Source: Medicago truncatula (Eukaryota > Streptophyta > Magnoliopsida > Fabales > Fabaceae). Taken from it: 64,000 bases of DNA. The DNA lies in NCBI RefSeq assembly GCF_003473485.1, contig NC_053049.1, positions 14,508,001 through 14,572,000 on the forward strand, in the 5' to 3' direction. Made by a program: the position numbers and the translations under genes. The notes beneath the pieces are model-generated. The model did not search any database, was not told the DNA's origin, and saw nothing but the letters and a program-made list of their open reading frames with translations. The first letter of the stretch is position 1; every line of letters begins with the position of its first letter. Of this stretch, positions 22,616 through 34,927 are shown piece by piece.

Positions 22616-25530
22616 CAGTTGAAGAACAAATAATCTTAATCTTCACTTGGTGCTTGTGAGTATCCTAGGTATCTAAAGAGCAATTTTCAAAATATTTCCG
22701 TCAATAATTTAAGGGAATTACTTTTCCCACCCTATATGACCTTCTCCCGTGCCCCGTAAAATTTCAAAAAATGTCTTTGTCCATTCCGGATTTTAAAATC
22801 CGGATTCATGTTTACTATTTCGAATTTTATAATTCGGACAATTCTTATGTATAATTAGCCATCAGACTCTCTCACATTTCAGCAGTTTTGAATTTTGCTT
22901 TTAAAAACAACAATAAAATTAAGTAAAAAAAATGCTAAAAACCTGTCAAATAAAATCATAAAAATATAAAAATAGCACCAAAAAATTCTAAAAATCAAAT
23001 AAAACTAATGCAAATTTTTTCGGATTTTTCTAAGAATAAAAAAGATTAAAAAAAATGAAAAATAGGTCTAAATGATGGAATTTTTTATTTTGAGGGGCGG
23101 AGTCCCGTAAGAAGTTATTTATAAGGGAGCCATGGTCCTTGAATTTTTTCTGATTTTCTGGGGAGGTTTCGGAGCAAACCGATCAAGTACCCCGAAAACG
23201 CAGTTTTTGACTAAGAACAGGTAACAATGACCAAAAACAGAAGGATGAGAGTTAGGAAAATTAATATTGTCCCTAAAATGACTATCCATGTTACAAACAT
23301 GTTTAGAATTTGTGCTGATACATTTCAGATTATATAATCCGAACTGTTTTACCTTGAAAAAGGGTGTTTATTGGATTTCCGAATTACATGTTTTTTTTTT
23401 ATGAATCAAGATAGCAAAAAAGACATCAAGAAGACCCTAGACATATCAACTATAGGTTGGTACCTAGTAGCTGCTCTCATCCTCTACTAGCTGCTCTGAA
23501 ATTTTATTAAAAAAGAAAAAATTATACAAGATGGGGGACTAACTAGGCCAAAATTGTTGAAAATAACAACAAAAGTTGGAACTAAGGGAATCTAAAATTC
23601 AGTAGACCGTGTATGTCCTTGTAAAAATCCTGCCTAAAAAAAATAGGTAAAGAAACCCACGAGACAACAAATATAATAACGTGACCATGACTATATAGAA
23701 GCATCTAATATTCCAATAGAAGACCTTCATTGAGAAAGAGGAGTAATTGCACCTTTAGACCGGATTTTGTAGGACACTCGATATAGTTCTTTTTTCTGCT
23801 TTTTAGTTAGGTAAGGTGTAAGTTGTTCATTAGAAGTGGTAAAAGATGATGTCGTAACACATGATGTATTCAACAACTGAATTGGCTCTAAACAGTTATA
23901 TGTTTATTTTGCGAGATTTTAAACAATTTTGCAGCGGTTTTAGTTTTCGGCAGATACAAATCTCCGCAAAGTGGTGTGTGACCCACCTAGAGAAATTAAG
24001 AATCATAGGTCCATTTTGAGAGATTTTAAACAATCTTTCATTGGTTTTCGTTTTAGGCGGTTCTTAAAGTGGCATATGTGATTTTTGTCATGTTTATAAC
24101 TTGATTGTTTAGCGCAAGTTTCTAAACCTTTTAATACGTGGGGGTTTCAAATCTTCTTTATATTGTCCTAGCAACATAAAATCCCCCAACCTCCAATTAA
24201 TAGCTATACTAAAAAAAAAATCAATTACATAATATATAGCAGTAGTAAAATATGCAATTCACTTTTTAAAAATAACCACCCAAACATTTTAGTGACACAC
24301 CTCTACTTCAACTTCGTGCTAAATACTCTTATTACAACTTTAATTGTGTATATATATTATAGTTTATTTTAATGGTTCACCTAAACTTTTTTTCAAACTC
24401 CGCCATCAATCAAACTTGTTAAATTACTGGTTAATAACTTTCTTTTTGCCGGATAAATAGATAATTTATTATTAAAAAAAAGTATAGGGTGTAGTATCTG
24501 AGCATACGAACCTTTCTAAGGGTGAGTAGAGTCCTTCTACTTTGATGATTCAATAATTATGGGAAAAAAAAAAATTCATCTATAGAATTTTCGAATAAAC
24601 AAAATATGCTTTTTTATTTAAGAAGCCAAAATAACTAATCAAAAATGGTTCAACTAACACAAAGTATGTCAAGAAAAATCATCAAAAACAAATACAAAGT
24701 TATTATCCTGGTGCCATATGCTTTCTTTGAAAGTGCCTTATATATGCTACAATAAATCTTTAATGAGTAGGCCTGTCATATACAAACACCAATTCTTGTA
24801 CATAATAATTACCATTAAACTTGCATGATTCCAACATGTGGCCATCTGAAGGATTGTAAAATGACGTTTCTCTTGTTTGGTTAGTTTTGCATTGACACCT
24901 TCCTTGTTTGGCTTATTATTTTAGTAGTTTTTGGGTACAAGGTCATTGTCACATAGGACGATTAATTCGAGGATTTTTTTTCTTTGGTGAAAAATAAAAA
25001 ATTCTTAGTTACCTTTATCAAAATCAAAATACATGATGCACACTTTGAACCTCTTGATTTGAGAATCATTGACACCAATCTTGATTGACCATCCAATCTT
25101 CTTTGACCATCCAATCTTGATTTAAATGAAATGAGTTTCAACCTTGCAAAACTTTAAATTTGATGTCGGTGAATTCGAGATTCTTCAACTACAAAGAATT
25201 TAATTCAGAATGTCTTAAGTTCGAATAAAATGAACTATATTCTAAAATTTAACAGAGCACGAAATCCTTAATCTTATCTAACAATTAACATGTCTACGAC
25301 ATTGTTTTATTTTTGAGCTTGTTCATCATGTATTATTGATAATGTTTGAAACTTCAAATAAAGTTTTCAAGTCAAAATGAACCATCAAACATACCATCAA
25401 CTATATAACTTTTAAGTTCTCATAATGAAAGAAAAACTAAAACCACATTCAACAAGATAAACCAAAACATCACAACTTTAAGTCTTGATTAAACTATTAA
25501 GCACAAGCTCCATCAAGAGAAGGGAAAAAC
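22616..25530. other. Intergenic with palindromic motifs and repeat fragments
   Basis: No gene recognised. Perfect 20-bp palindrome TCCGGATTTTAAAATCCGGA at 22785-22804. Related near-palindromes at 22819-22838 and 23324-23343. A T-run near 23390 followed by ATGAATCAAGATAGCAAAAA resembles the tail of a minus-strand LINE, but only weakly. 23700-25500 shows nothing I can name. Confidence 0.5.
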
Positions 25531-27248
25531 TCATTCCTCTTTCCCCAAGAGAGTGAGAAGAAACTTCTTGTAATCCCCTGAAGTTTCCTTGGCCACAACA
25601 TGCTCAAGAAGAACACTGTTTCTTTTGTAGTAAACATCTGAGATGACTTTTAGGTCATGCTGAGCTCTGCTCACAATCACACGGGTCAGCGCATCCTCAT
25701 CAGTTCCAACCTTCTTGATTGCATCTCGCACCACCTACGATTTGATCAGAAAATGTAAAGTTCAAATCATTGTAGTAACAATATTTTGTGGACATGGTAA
25801 AGCATTTTATAACGAGAGTGTATCAAAATTAAACTCTAGAAGAACATTTTATGAATGGTTCCGATTTGTTTTCAATGTACAACTTTTACCTAGACAATGT
25901 ATCAAAATTAAATTCATCGCAGAAAAATGTGAGAGATCTACCTTTTCATAGTACTTAACATGATCATTGAAGCTACGGATGGTGGTATACAATGCCTTCT
26001 GAAATTCATCAGATCCTTCATCCAACAGCTTCTGTAAAGATTAAACGGACACAAATTTAAATAACGAATCATAATATCATAATTTTTTTAATATCGTAAT
26101 CTTTTTATTATATACCTTAGTGATGGAAGTACCATGAGTCTCTCTGTAGCGGTTGAATGTCGCAATCAGCTGGGTTTTGCTCCTTGTAGTCAAGATCCTT
26201 ATGGCTTCTTCATGGCTTCCTTTCTTCTCTTTCACTGACTCATGAAGAATTCCAGCTTCAGTTTGCGCCAATTTTGGATTGATCTCATCACCAACATACC
26301 TAAATGCAGTCACTAGCCCTACCAAAAGCTGCTCAAAAAATCAACCACAAAATCAAGAAACCATGATTTCAAGAAATATCACATTATGTTAAATTCCTAA
26401 TTTTCATATATGTAATTGAAATCAATCTTTTGTCCGCGATCATGATCTAATATTGCATATTGTTAAGAGTTAATGGAAAAAGGACTTGCCTGGCGAAGAT
26501 GGCCGGAAGTATGGGCAGCCAAATCTTCTTCCAAGGAGTGCTTGTAGCGTTTGACGTAAGCACGTCTCACATTCAAGAGCTCTTCGGGGGAGAGAACAGC
26601 AGAAATTTCCACAATGACATTGTAATTTTTGCCACTCTTGATAGCAACATTTGCCAAAACAGCATCACGCTCCGCAGGTTCAAGAATCCAACGGTACACA
26701 GCTTTCTGTTCCGAAATTCATCAATACACAAAATAAGTTTCAAAAACATGTCTAATAGAACATTGACAATATCATGTACCAAAGAAACAGACATAAACAA
26801 TTTCATTTTTTTCAATGTTAATCATCATGGTAATAAATCAATATGATACCTCAAAGTCTCCTTTGATCTCAGATTCCAATCGTTTGATAAGATCCTCATT
26901 GTAAATGCCTTCATAAGCTTTTCTGATTTGCTGTATCTGATTAGAGTTTCTATGACCAAGTATTGTTATCACTGTCTTCTCATCAGTACCCCATCCTACA
27001 AAAATTAATCATCCATCAATTTTAATACAACATAATTTTATAAATTCATCAACAATTCTAACAAATTTTCAATCAAAAAACAATTTAACATATTGCAATG
27101 AAGTATTTGAGATTAGACTGAAATTAAAATGACAAATAAAATCTATATAAACAAGAAAAAAGGGGATGATAACACCTTCGAAAGCCTTTCTTAGAGCTTC
27201 AGCATCTTCATTGGGAGAATGGTTGCTAGGAGCAGAAAGGGTAGCCAT
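25531..27248 (-). CDS. ANN8-like: Annexin, ANN8-like, 313 aa, six exons (copy 3)
   Basis: Membrane-binding annexin. Minus-strand exons: 27176-27248, 26850-26995, 26490-26705, 26116-26328, 25942-26031, 25531-25734 (942 nt). One codon is missing in exon 3 relative to its neighbours (KSGKNYNVI). Seen: start [28 protein letters not shown] loop, [40 protein letters not shown] with IRI, repeat 4 [17 protein letters not shown], and end [16 protein letters not shown]. Intron 3 has a GC donor. Repeat 4 keeps GTDE but, as in many plant annexins, lacks the leading glycine of the ideal GxGTDE. An extra annexin first exon lies about 3 kb upstream at 30230-30302 and could splice to exon 2 of this gene. Confidence 0.93.
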
Positions 27249-27318
27249 AGTTCAATATGTATTGTTTATAGTGCTAAGTAAGAAAATGTGATGAAGAAAT
27301 CTAAGTCTATGGCTCTTC

Positions 27319-27326
27319 TATTTATA
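27319..27326 (-). promoter_or_regulatory. TATA box of annexin copy 3
   Basis: TATAAATA on the minus strand, 71 bp upstream of the start codon at 27248. It supports a promoter at this first exon, independent of the more distal first exon. Confidence 0.5.
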
Positions 27327-27524
27327 ATACTATGAAAACAAAAATGAATACATACATCATATGTATATGACCTTTTTCATAGACCAGATACATCATTTAA
27401 TTAATTAATTCAAAATGTTTATTTTTGTTTATTAAAGTGACCAGAGGGTGTATTTGTCCTGTAAGTGACATCCGATAAAACCAAAACGGTATAAAGAAAT
27501 AAATGTATCCTTGGAAAGTAAAAT

Positions 27525-27840
27525 ATTTTTTTGTCGGCGATGAGCTAATTTTTGGTCGGCGGTGAGTCATTGGGACCAGACTCAAATCATCATGTAGACC
27601 AAAAAGGTACGTTAATCCATAGGAGACATTCGATAAAATTAGAACCAAAGACTTAAACATATTTAGACGGTGAGACATTTTATAGTTGCTGATGAGCCAT
27701 CAAGACGGGAACTCTATGAACTCAAATCATGTAGACAAAAAATGCATTTTGTCTCTAAACTCCTTTTAAACGGTGAAATGTTCTCCAATACGACGAGTCA
27801 TCAGAATTGAAATCGGGACTCAACTCACGTAAACTTTTCT
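27525..27840. repeat. Three degenerate tandem units upstream of annexin copy 3
   Basis: Units near 27525-27600, 27661-27735 and 27765-27838 share CGGTGAG, GAGTCATC or GAGCCATC, GGGACxxxACTCAAxTCA and TGTAGAC-type words in the same order, about 100-130 bp apart. Function unknown. Confidence 0.45.
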
Positions 27841-29550
27841 CATGATAGAATTGTGCAATTATTTTGAGAAAGTGATAAAGATTGAAAATTCTATATATGC
27901 TCTAAATTAACTTTTTTTTATCACTATGGTCCAATTCAATGCATTGGAAATCTCATTCAAGACTTATATTTGTACAATAATTTATCACATTGATTCTTTT
28001 TCCTTTTCATGTTGAGCAAACGGATTCAATTTCAAAGGCAATTTTGGCAGTACCTTAAGAGACCAATCTGTAAACAGCAAATAGTTAATTCATTGATATT
28101 AGTGATATCACTGCCACGTACTATCAAAGTGATCAAAGCACAAATCAATGTCACAGGGACGGTGAACCATATATAAATGGTATTCTTCCATTTATAATAT
28201 GGTCAAATTATAATACCATATGGAGTATAATTGATTGCAACTTTTTCCTTCTTTGTAAATGGCATAAAATTGGTAAAATTGATAACTATAGAAATGTGGA
28301 TTGGTAAAATTGGTGAGTTTAGTAGGAACGAGTGAAAATAAATAGATGATGTTTTGGTACCTAATTGTGGGTTAGGTACATTATAAATAAAATGAGTCAT
28401 GACTACCCTTTTGAGTAAAAAAAAAAAAAGAAAGGACATTGATGATGTTTTGTCTTTTAATGTTCTGTGTTTTCATTTCTCCTTCATATAACAAAGTGAA
28501 AAAAAGATAGATCCAATATTTTTTTCACTATTTCCTTTTACAATTTTTTACAACAAATCTAACATTTTTAACGATTTTGAATATGCCCGTTTACATATTT
28601 TCTCAGTCATATTTTTTTATTGCATAAGTCTTTCGTCTCCTTATTAATAAAATTGTTTTCGACAATTAGACACGGCCTTAATTTTTGGTTTCACGCACAC
28701 AAAATAGCAAGAACAACGACAACAACCAAATCTTATTTGACTAAATGAATCGGTTACATGGTTGAATGCCATAATACTCTATCATATACTTTCGTCCATA
28801 CAAAACATGCTATAAAAAGTTGAGATACCTCACATAACACAAGTTGTGTACTTGTGTTCTTATTAGTAAGAAAAGGAAGAAAAATTTGTTACACTAACCA
28901 ACCAAAGATAACTATCTCATCTTATGAATATGATGATGCAGCAAAGTATATTAATTAATTTTTCCAGAAAGAAACAAACATATTAGGTTAAAGTATCTAC
29001 ACTTTTGTGGTTTCAGTATGCAAAAATGATTATATATTAAAAAAAAAAATCTTTGATGCAGCATAGTATGCTGGTTTTAGTTTGGACTTTGATCTTTGGA
29101 GTACCTCAAACCACATGTTATTCATATAGAACGTCAGCGATTGTTCAACTACTCCTATTATCGATTTTTCTGGAAGCAGTGGTTTTTTTTAAAGGTTTTC
29201 CAAAACAGTGTTAAAATATAGATAAATAAAATAAAATATTTATCTATTTCGACAAGATATTTTTCATAGAAGATAAATACATCACCTCTTCAACTTCTTG
29301 ATCTTATAAACAGAAAAAAGTTCTTATCCTTATTTTATTTTTTTGACAGACTTGATCTTGAGATTGATCAAAAGCCATTTTGTTTGATTTTTTATTTTTT
29401 TTTGTATTATAGATTTTGAAACTTTCTAGTACTCAATAATATTAAATATTCCCTAGTATCGCAATCAATAAAATGAATTCAATTTAATTACTTAATTGTT
29501 CAAAGTTAGACAATAATTGCTAAAAAAAATAGGTTTTTGTTTGTCTTCAA
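27841..29550. other. Intergenic, nothing recognised
   Basis: AT-rich with no credible gene. If the first exon at 30230 is used, this stretch is intron. A small GTGATATCAC-type palindrome lies near 28100. Confidence 0.45.
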
Positions 29551-29644
29551 CCCTCTAGTATGAGAAGGAGGTATTGAGATATTGTTGAGAATCGGCTGGA
29601 GTTTGTTAACCTACCCAATCACTTTGTCATTAAAAAAAAAAAAA

Positions 29645-29974
29645 GGCTTAATTGCAGTTTTGACCCCCTATGTTTTAAGAAGTTGCGATTTTGGCCCCCT
29701 AATTAAATAAACTACAAAACCGCCTGCTAAGTATTGACTTTTTCGCAGTTTTGGCCCCATGCCAATTTTGACCAAGTCAAAGCTGACGTGGACGCCACAC
29801 GTATGTATTTATTTTCAAGTGGCGTCCATGTGTGTATTGACTTTGCCAAAATTGGTCTGGGGTGCCAAAACTGCAAAAAAGTCAATACTTAGGGGGTGAT
29901 TTTGTAGTTTATTTAATTAGAGGGCTAAAATCTCAACTTCTTGAAATATAGGGGGCCAAAACTACAATTAAACC
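29645..29974. mobile_element. Palindromic MITE with long inverted repeats
   Basis: Starts GGCTTAATTGCAGTTTTG and ends CAAAACTACAATTAAACC, with arms of about 150 bp reading toward a centre near 29810 (ACGCCACACGTATG...CAAGTGGCGTCCATG). Both sides end in A-runs that could be the target duplication. A T/A-rich tail-like AATCACTTTGTCATTAAAAA segment sits immediately left. No coding content. MULE-type MITE by end structure. Confidence 0.8.
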
Positions 29975-30229
29975 AAAAAAAAAATATACTCTATCACTTG
30001 GTTTGATAAACATAGAATAAAAAAATAAATAAATAAAGAAATTAAAACCAATTTATTTATTTTTTGGTTCCAACAAAATTTCTTACTAGAATTTAAACTT
30101 AATCACAATTTCATTATTCAACAATCATAAAATAAAAATAAAACGTAAGGAAATGCAAGTTATAGACACAATGAAACTATAGAAATTAAGAAGAATAGGA
30201 ACATATAATAATAATTAATTGGTTAATAC

Positions 30230-30302
30230 CTTCGAAGGACTTGTGGAGAAGCTCAGCATCTTGAACAGAAGCAGTTGAATCTTGAACAACAAGTGTAGCC
30301 AT
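30230..30302 (-). other. Stand-alone annexin first exon (distal to copy 3)
   Basis: On the minus strand an ATG at 30302 opens MATLVVQDSTASVQ...LLHKSFEG and ends at a donor (GAAG|GTATTA) in phase 1, the same 73-nt length and phase as first exons of the neighbouring annexins. No exon 2-6 of its own exists between it and copy 3, whose exon 2 acceptor (26995) would accept this phase. Either an alternative distal first exon with a 3.2-kb intron, or the only remnant of a deleted annexin. The frame and donor are undamaged, which favours use or recent origin. Confidence 0.7.
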
Positions 30303-32569
30303 TGTTGATTCCCTCTTTCTTTTGTAAATAAGCCTTTCTTGTGATTATGAAAAGATAAAAAAAAAGAAGTGATGATGGATTGGATTAATACGTTAAAGAA
30401 AGGCTTTGGGAATTAAACGTTCATTCACGGCTATAATAATGTTTGGACTTCGGACGTTACGTACTTTTGATTTTGTATATGATTTATTTTTATTATTTAT
30501 TAATTTTAATATTACTATTACTATTCTATACGTTATGGATAATTTGGTATCCTCTTTGGGTTTCAAATCATGGCAAAAACTCATGACCAGCTTCACATGT
30601 TATTTAGGGTTCATCACGTAAAAATAATGTGTGAAAAGCATGTGTCATCTTGTTATGTCATGATGAAGCTTTTTTTTTTTTGTCCATAACAATCGCGTGA
30701 GGAATCCATTTGAAATTCATTGAAAACTTGTGTCATTGTATAGGTGCTAACTCCAATAAATTAATTATCTACCACTTAGGTTTAATTTGGTAAACCTCAA
30801 AAGTTACTTATAACGGATAAGTTGATATGTCTAAAATAGTCATGTTTGGTAATTGTCTTTTAATAACGAGTTTATAGTTTATTTTACAAATTTATAATTT
30901 ATTTTAAGTAGCGTTTGAGCTTATAGCTTATCATTTTTTATTCTATTTTTATCTTTATTATTTTATCTAAAATCCATTTTCACCCTTTATTCTTTATTAT
31001 AATTAAAAATAATAAGAACGATAATTCAGTGAAGTATTTTTAAAGAATCGGTGTAACTGTTCATATTTTATTTTTTACGATAACTGTCCATAGTTTTTTT
31101 TTTCTTAGTTTTCTTTTTTAAAACAAGAGTTCATAGTTTTTTCTTATATTCCTTCATCATCGTTAATAAATTTCTTGTATATAATAATACAAATAGATGA
31201 TAATACATTCTCACCACCAAAAAGAGAAAGATGATAATACATTCTGGTAGTAATGTGGTTTAGTTTGGTTTGTAGATCTTAAAGGTTCTTTTCTGACACA
31301 CCTTATGATAGTAAGAACTCTTAGTTGGTGTTAATATAATCCATTTTCATATGTTAAAAAAAAAACATTCTCGTAACATCCATCGTGACATTTATTTTCT
31401 TTATAAAGTATATAGACTTAAATGAAATCTTATAAGGACGGTATATAGACTTAAATGAAAAAAAATTAGAACCATAACATTTTAGCGAATTAAAATTAGT
31501 TTAATAATATAAATTATATTAATAAATTTAAAACCCTAAATTCTAAATACTTGATATAAGTTTTATTATGAATTAAGAATGTACACTTATATCATTTTAC
31601 ATTTATTAGTTAATTGAACTGCTAATTTTACCAAACATTTTAATTAGTTTATATAAATCATCAATCATCAGCTAGTAGCTATCAATTATCCGCTATTTTT
31701 ACTAAACAGAATCTTAATAGCGAAAGAGTTCGCAAATTTGTTTTGTTCACAAAGCCTATTCCTAAAAGGATTGCTTGATCTTTCTTAATTAGTTGATAAT
31801 ATCATTCGAATGGAAGAACTGTTATAGAAGCTTCTATCCAAAGCGGACAATTGTTGAATTATATTTAAATTCATTGACGTGTGTATTTGAAGGTCTTTAT
31901 TTTCAAGTGAACTATGTTAATTTTGTTATTTTCGTCCGTACTCTATTTTATTTTGTTCTTTATCTCGTTAGTTTCTTCGTTTCTATTTGTTTTTTAGTTT
32001 GTCTCGTTATGATTGAATTTACGTAGAAAGTTTTATTTTTAGACCAAATCCATGATTAGTTGGTGCGACTAGAATGCTCAATCATCTTGGCCAATATTGG
32101 CTTTTAAGAGAGAAGCATGATACAGTATTATTGATTAAATTTGGTGTATATTTTGAAGAAAAAAAAATTGATAGGGAAATAGGAAATAAAACCCAATTGT
32201 ACCAATATCATTCATGTTCATTTTTCATTCAACTGGTGATTTAAGTTATTATATGGTGTTCATGCCATTGATTAATTGTATCATTATGCTTGAGCTTGAA
32301 GCCATAAATAATAATTCTCTTAATATGTTGGATTGGTAATTTTTCTATCCAAAATATTATGTAATTTTCACCATTAAATTTTGTAATTCCACCATTCATT
32401 CAACTAGTAATTTATTAAAATAGAAGTACAAAATATCTCTCACACAGCCATGAGACTCATGAAAACATGATATAAATAGACAAATTAACCAAACCAAACC
32501 ACAAGAAAGAAACCAACATATCCAAATCCCATTATTACAAATATATATGCCTTAACAAGATCAATTACT
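30303..32569. other. Intergenic, AT-rich
   Basis: Holds the 5' flank of the stand-alone first exon, with no obvious TATA box. Near 31262-31367 there is a LINE/SINE-like 3' end (TTAATATAATCCATTTTCAT then an A-run). ATTTTACCAAACA-type sequence has no function I can assign. Short open frames are unsupported. Confidence 0.45.
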
Positions 32570-34144
32570 TCAATCTTGCTTCCCCAACAAGGTAAGGATG
32601 AACTTCTTGTAGTCTCCTGAAATTTCCTTTGCCACTGCATCCTCAAGGTGAACACTGTTTCTCTTATAATACAGCTCTTTGATGTCCTTCAGATCTTTCT
32701 CGGCTCTTGTCACGACCACACGAGTCAGTCCATCCTCATCGGTTCCAACCCTTTTCAACGCACCGCGTAGAATCTAAACATCATGGTAAAAAAAAAAATC
32801 AAGGATAATCATCGATTAAAATATGTTACAAGTTTATGTGTGAGACGGTGTGAAAATAGTCCTTGAACAAATTGAAAGTCAGAAACTAATTAACCTTTTC
32901 ATAGTACTTCTTATGGTCATTGATGCATCGAATCGTAGTGTGCAATGCCTTGTGAAAATCATCAGATGCATTATCCAACAGTTTCTGTAATCAAGGACAT
33001 GATAAGAATTTTTGTGAACATGGAAATAACGTGAAAACAAAAATAAATTGTAAAAAACTGAGCTACTTTTTTTCACCTTAGTTATGGAAATGCCATGGTC
33101 ATCTCTGTAGCGGTTGAAAGTTGCCAAAAGCTGAGTCTTGCTCCTTGTAGTAAGGATTCTAATGGCTTCTTCATGATTTCCTTTTTTCTCTTTGATTGAT
33201 TCATGAAGAATGTCAGCTTCAGTTTTTGCCAATTTCGGATTTATCTCAGCACCGCCATATCTAAACGAGGTCACCAATCCAACCAACAGCTGCCGAGAAA
33301 AACAAAACATATTCTTCATTTCACAGACTAACATGAAAATGCTAACTGTGACCTAATTCGATTATCTTAATCCTTAAGGACTACAAAGTCGAAGATTTAA
33401 TGACTTGCCTGGCGAAGATGACCGGTGGTATGAGCAGCTAAATCTTCTTCTAAAGAATGCTTGTAACGGTTATGATAAGCACGTCTCATTGCCAACACTT
33501 CTTCAGGTGAAAGAACAGAAACAATTTCAATAATCACATGGTAACTTTTGCTTCCATCCTTGATGGCTACATTGGCCAAAACAGCATCGCGATCCGCAGG
33601 TTCCAGCATCCAACGGTACACAGCTCTCTATTCAAAATATCGAGTCATTAGCTTAGGACATAATAAGTTATATAAAGAAAAGGTATATGAAATTGTTGGT
33701 ACAAAATCATGTTCTTGATTATTGTACCTCAAAGTCACCAGAGAGTTCAGATTCAAGGCGTTTGAGGATATCCTCTTGGTAAATTTCCTGATAAGATTTT
33801 CTGATTTGTTGTCTCTGATAAACATTTCTATGACCTAATATTGTGATAACACTCTTCTCATCAGTCCCCCATCCTACACAATTCAAAATCATGGATTATA
33901 ACCAAGATTCACATACACGATTTGGACCGCAGCATCAATATTTTTTGTGTCATGGCCACAAATGTTACCATGTGTTCGTAGCAATATCAAAGAACGCAAT
34001 GCAACCACAATTGTTCTTCGCAATATTTTTACGAGTAAATTAAAGAAAGCAAATTAAAGAAATTATACAACCTTTGAAAGCTCCATGAAGAGCTTCTGCA
34101 TCAGCAACAGGAGAATGGTTGATGGGAGCAATAAGGGTAGCCAT
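32570..34144 (-). CDS. ANN8-like: Annexin, ANN8-like, 314 aa, six exons (copy 4)
   Basis: Membrane-binding annexin. Minus-strand exons: 34072-34144, 33728-33873, 33409-33627, 33077-33289, 32895-32984, 32570-32773 (945 nt, in frame). Seen: start [28 protein letters not shown] loop, [58 protein letters not shown] with IRI, repeat 4 [18 protein letters not shown], and end [16 protein letters not shown]. Intron 3 is GC-AG. Very similar to copies 2 and 3, so the three arose by local duplication. A second annexin first exon lies 714 bp upstream (34858-34927) and is phase-compatible with exon 2. Confidence 0.93.
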
Positions 34145-34204
34145 AATTGATTTATTTTCCTAACTATGATGCTTAAATAGTTGAAGTTTAACTTCCTAGC
34201 TCTT

Positions 34205-34216
34205 CAATATATAGAG
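34205..34216 (-). promoter_or_regulatory. TATA-like element of annexin copy 4
   Basis: Minus strand CTATATATTG, about 65 bp upstream of the start codon at 34144. Confidence 0.4.
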
Positions 34217-34857
34217 TACAATTAATAATCTATACAGTAACTTTTTTAACAATGGTAAGTTTTTTTTTTTGAGAAACGTAAAAATCTTCTAAAATTAATA
34301 AAGTTTTAACTATCATGTCAAATTTGTACCTATGTAATATGTATTGCTCTACAGCTATGAACTATGGTTTCAGTTGTCCAAATTTGCTTAGAGAATACAT
34401 TTTAATTTGAAAAGAAAAAAAAGGCAATACAAATATCTTCTATATATAGTCAGTGTCTATTTTGGAGTTTTGAACATTTATATCAATTTGTCAAAAATAA
34501 AACATTTACTATATGAGTAGGATATTGAAGAATCGGTGGCTATATTTTTTTTGTTCCCTTTTGTTGGTATTTGAAATGAGTGATGAGTTGGTTCTCCCTT
34601 GACAATATTGAATGAGTTATCAATGCTAAGACCTTACATAAGCTGTTTTAGTACAAAATATTTTATTTTTGCTAATACAAGTTATATTTTCTTCATTTGA
34701 ATTGAACATCATATTTAAAATTCAACACATTAAGTGTTGTTTTAGACAATAAATAAATTAAAATAAAGAAAAATTATAAAAGTAACTAGTGTATCATATA
34801 AAAGCATCAAATTAAACAATAACCAAAATAATTAATTGAAGATGATTTTTGTATTAC

Positions 34858-34927
34858 CTTTAAAGGCCTTTTGGAGAGCCTCAGCATCTTCCACAGGAGA
34901 TGATTTTATTGTAACAAGAGTAGCCAT
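34858..34927 (-). other. Stand-alone annexin first exon (upstream of copy 4)
   Basis: Minus-strand ATG at 34927 opens MATLVTIKSSPVEDAEA...KAFKG and ends at AAAG|GTAATA in phase 1, 70 nt long. It lacks exons of its own. The next annexin acceptor downstream in frame is exon 2 of copy 4 at 33873. A TATATAT stretch (34993-35000) lies about 70 bp upstream, as for a real promoter. Alternative first exon or remnant of a lost gene copy. The reading frame is intact. Confidence 0.72.

Noticed and set aside
26460..26846. 128-codon plus-strand frame over annexin copy 3 exon 3
   Set aside because: Antisense shadow of a well supported exon, with no recognisable product.
27841..30229. Search for exons 2-6 belonging to the first exon at 30230
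   Set aside because: No GWGTDE, IRI or GDYKKF-type coding segment is present in this interval on the minus strand.
32879..33334. Minus-strand frame of 151 codons in annexin copy 4
   Set aside because: Exon 4 plus unspliced flanking intron, not a separate gene.
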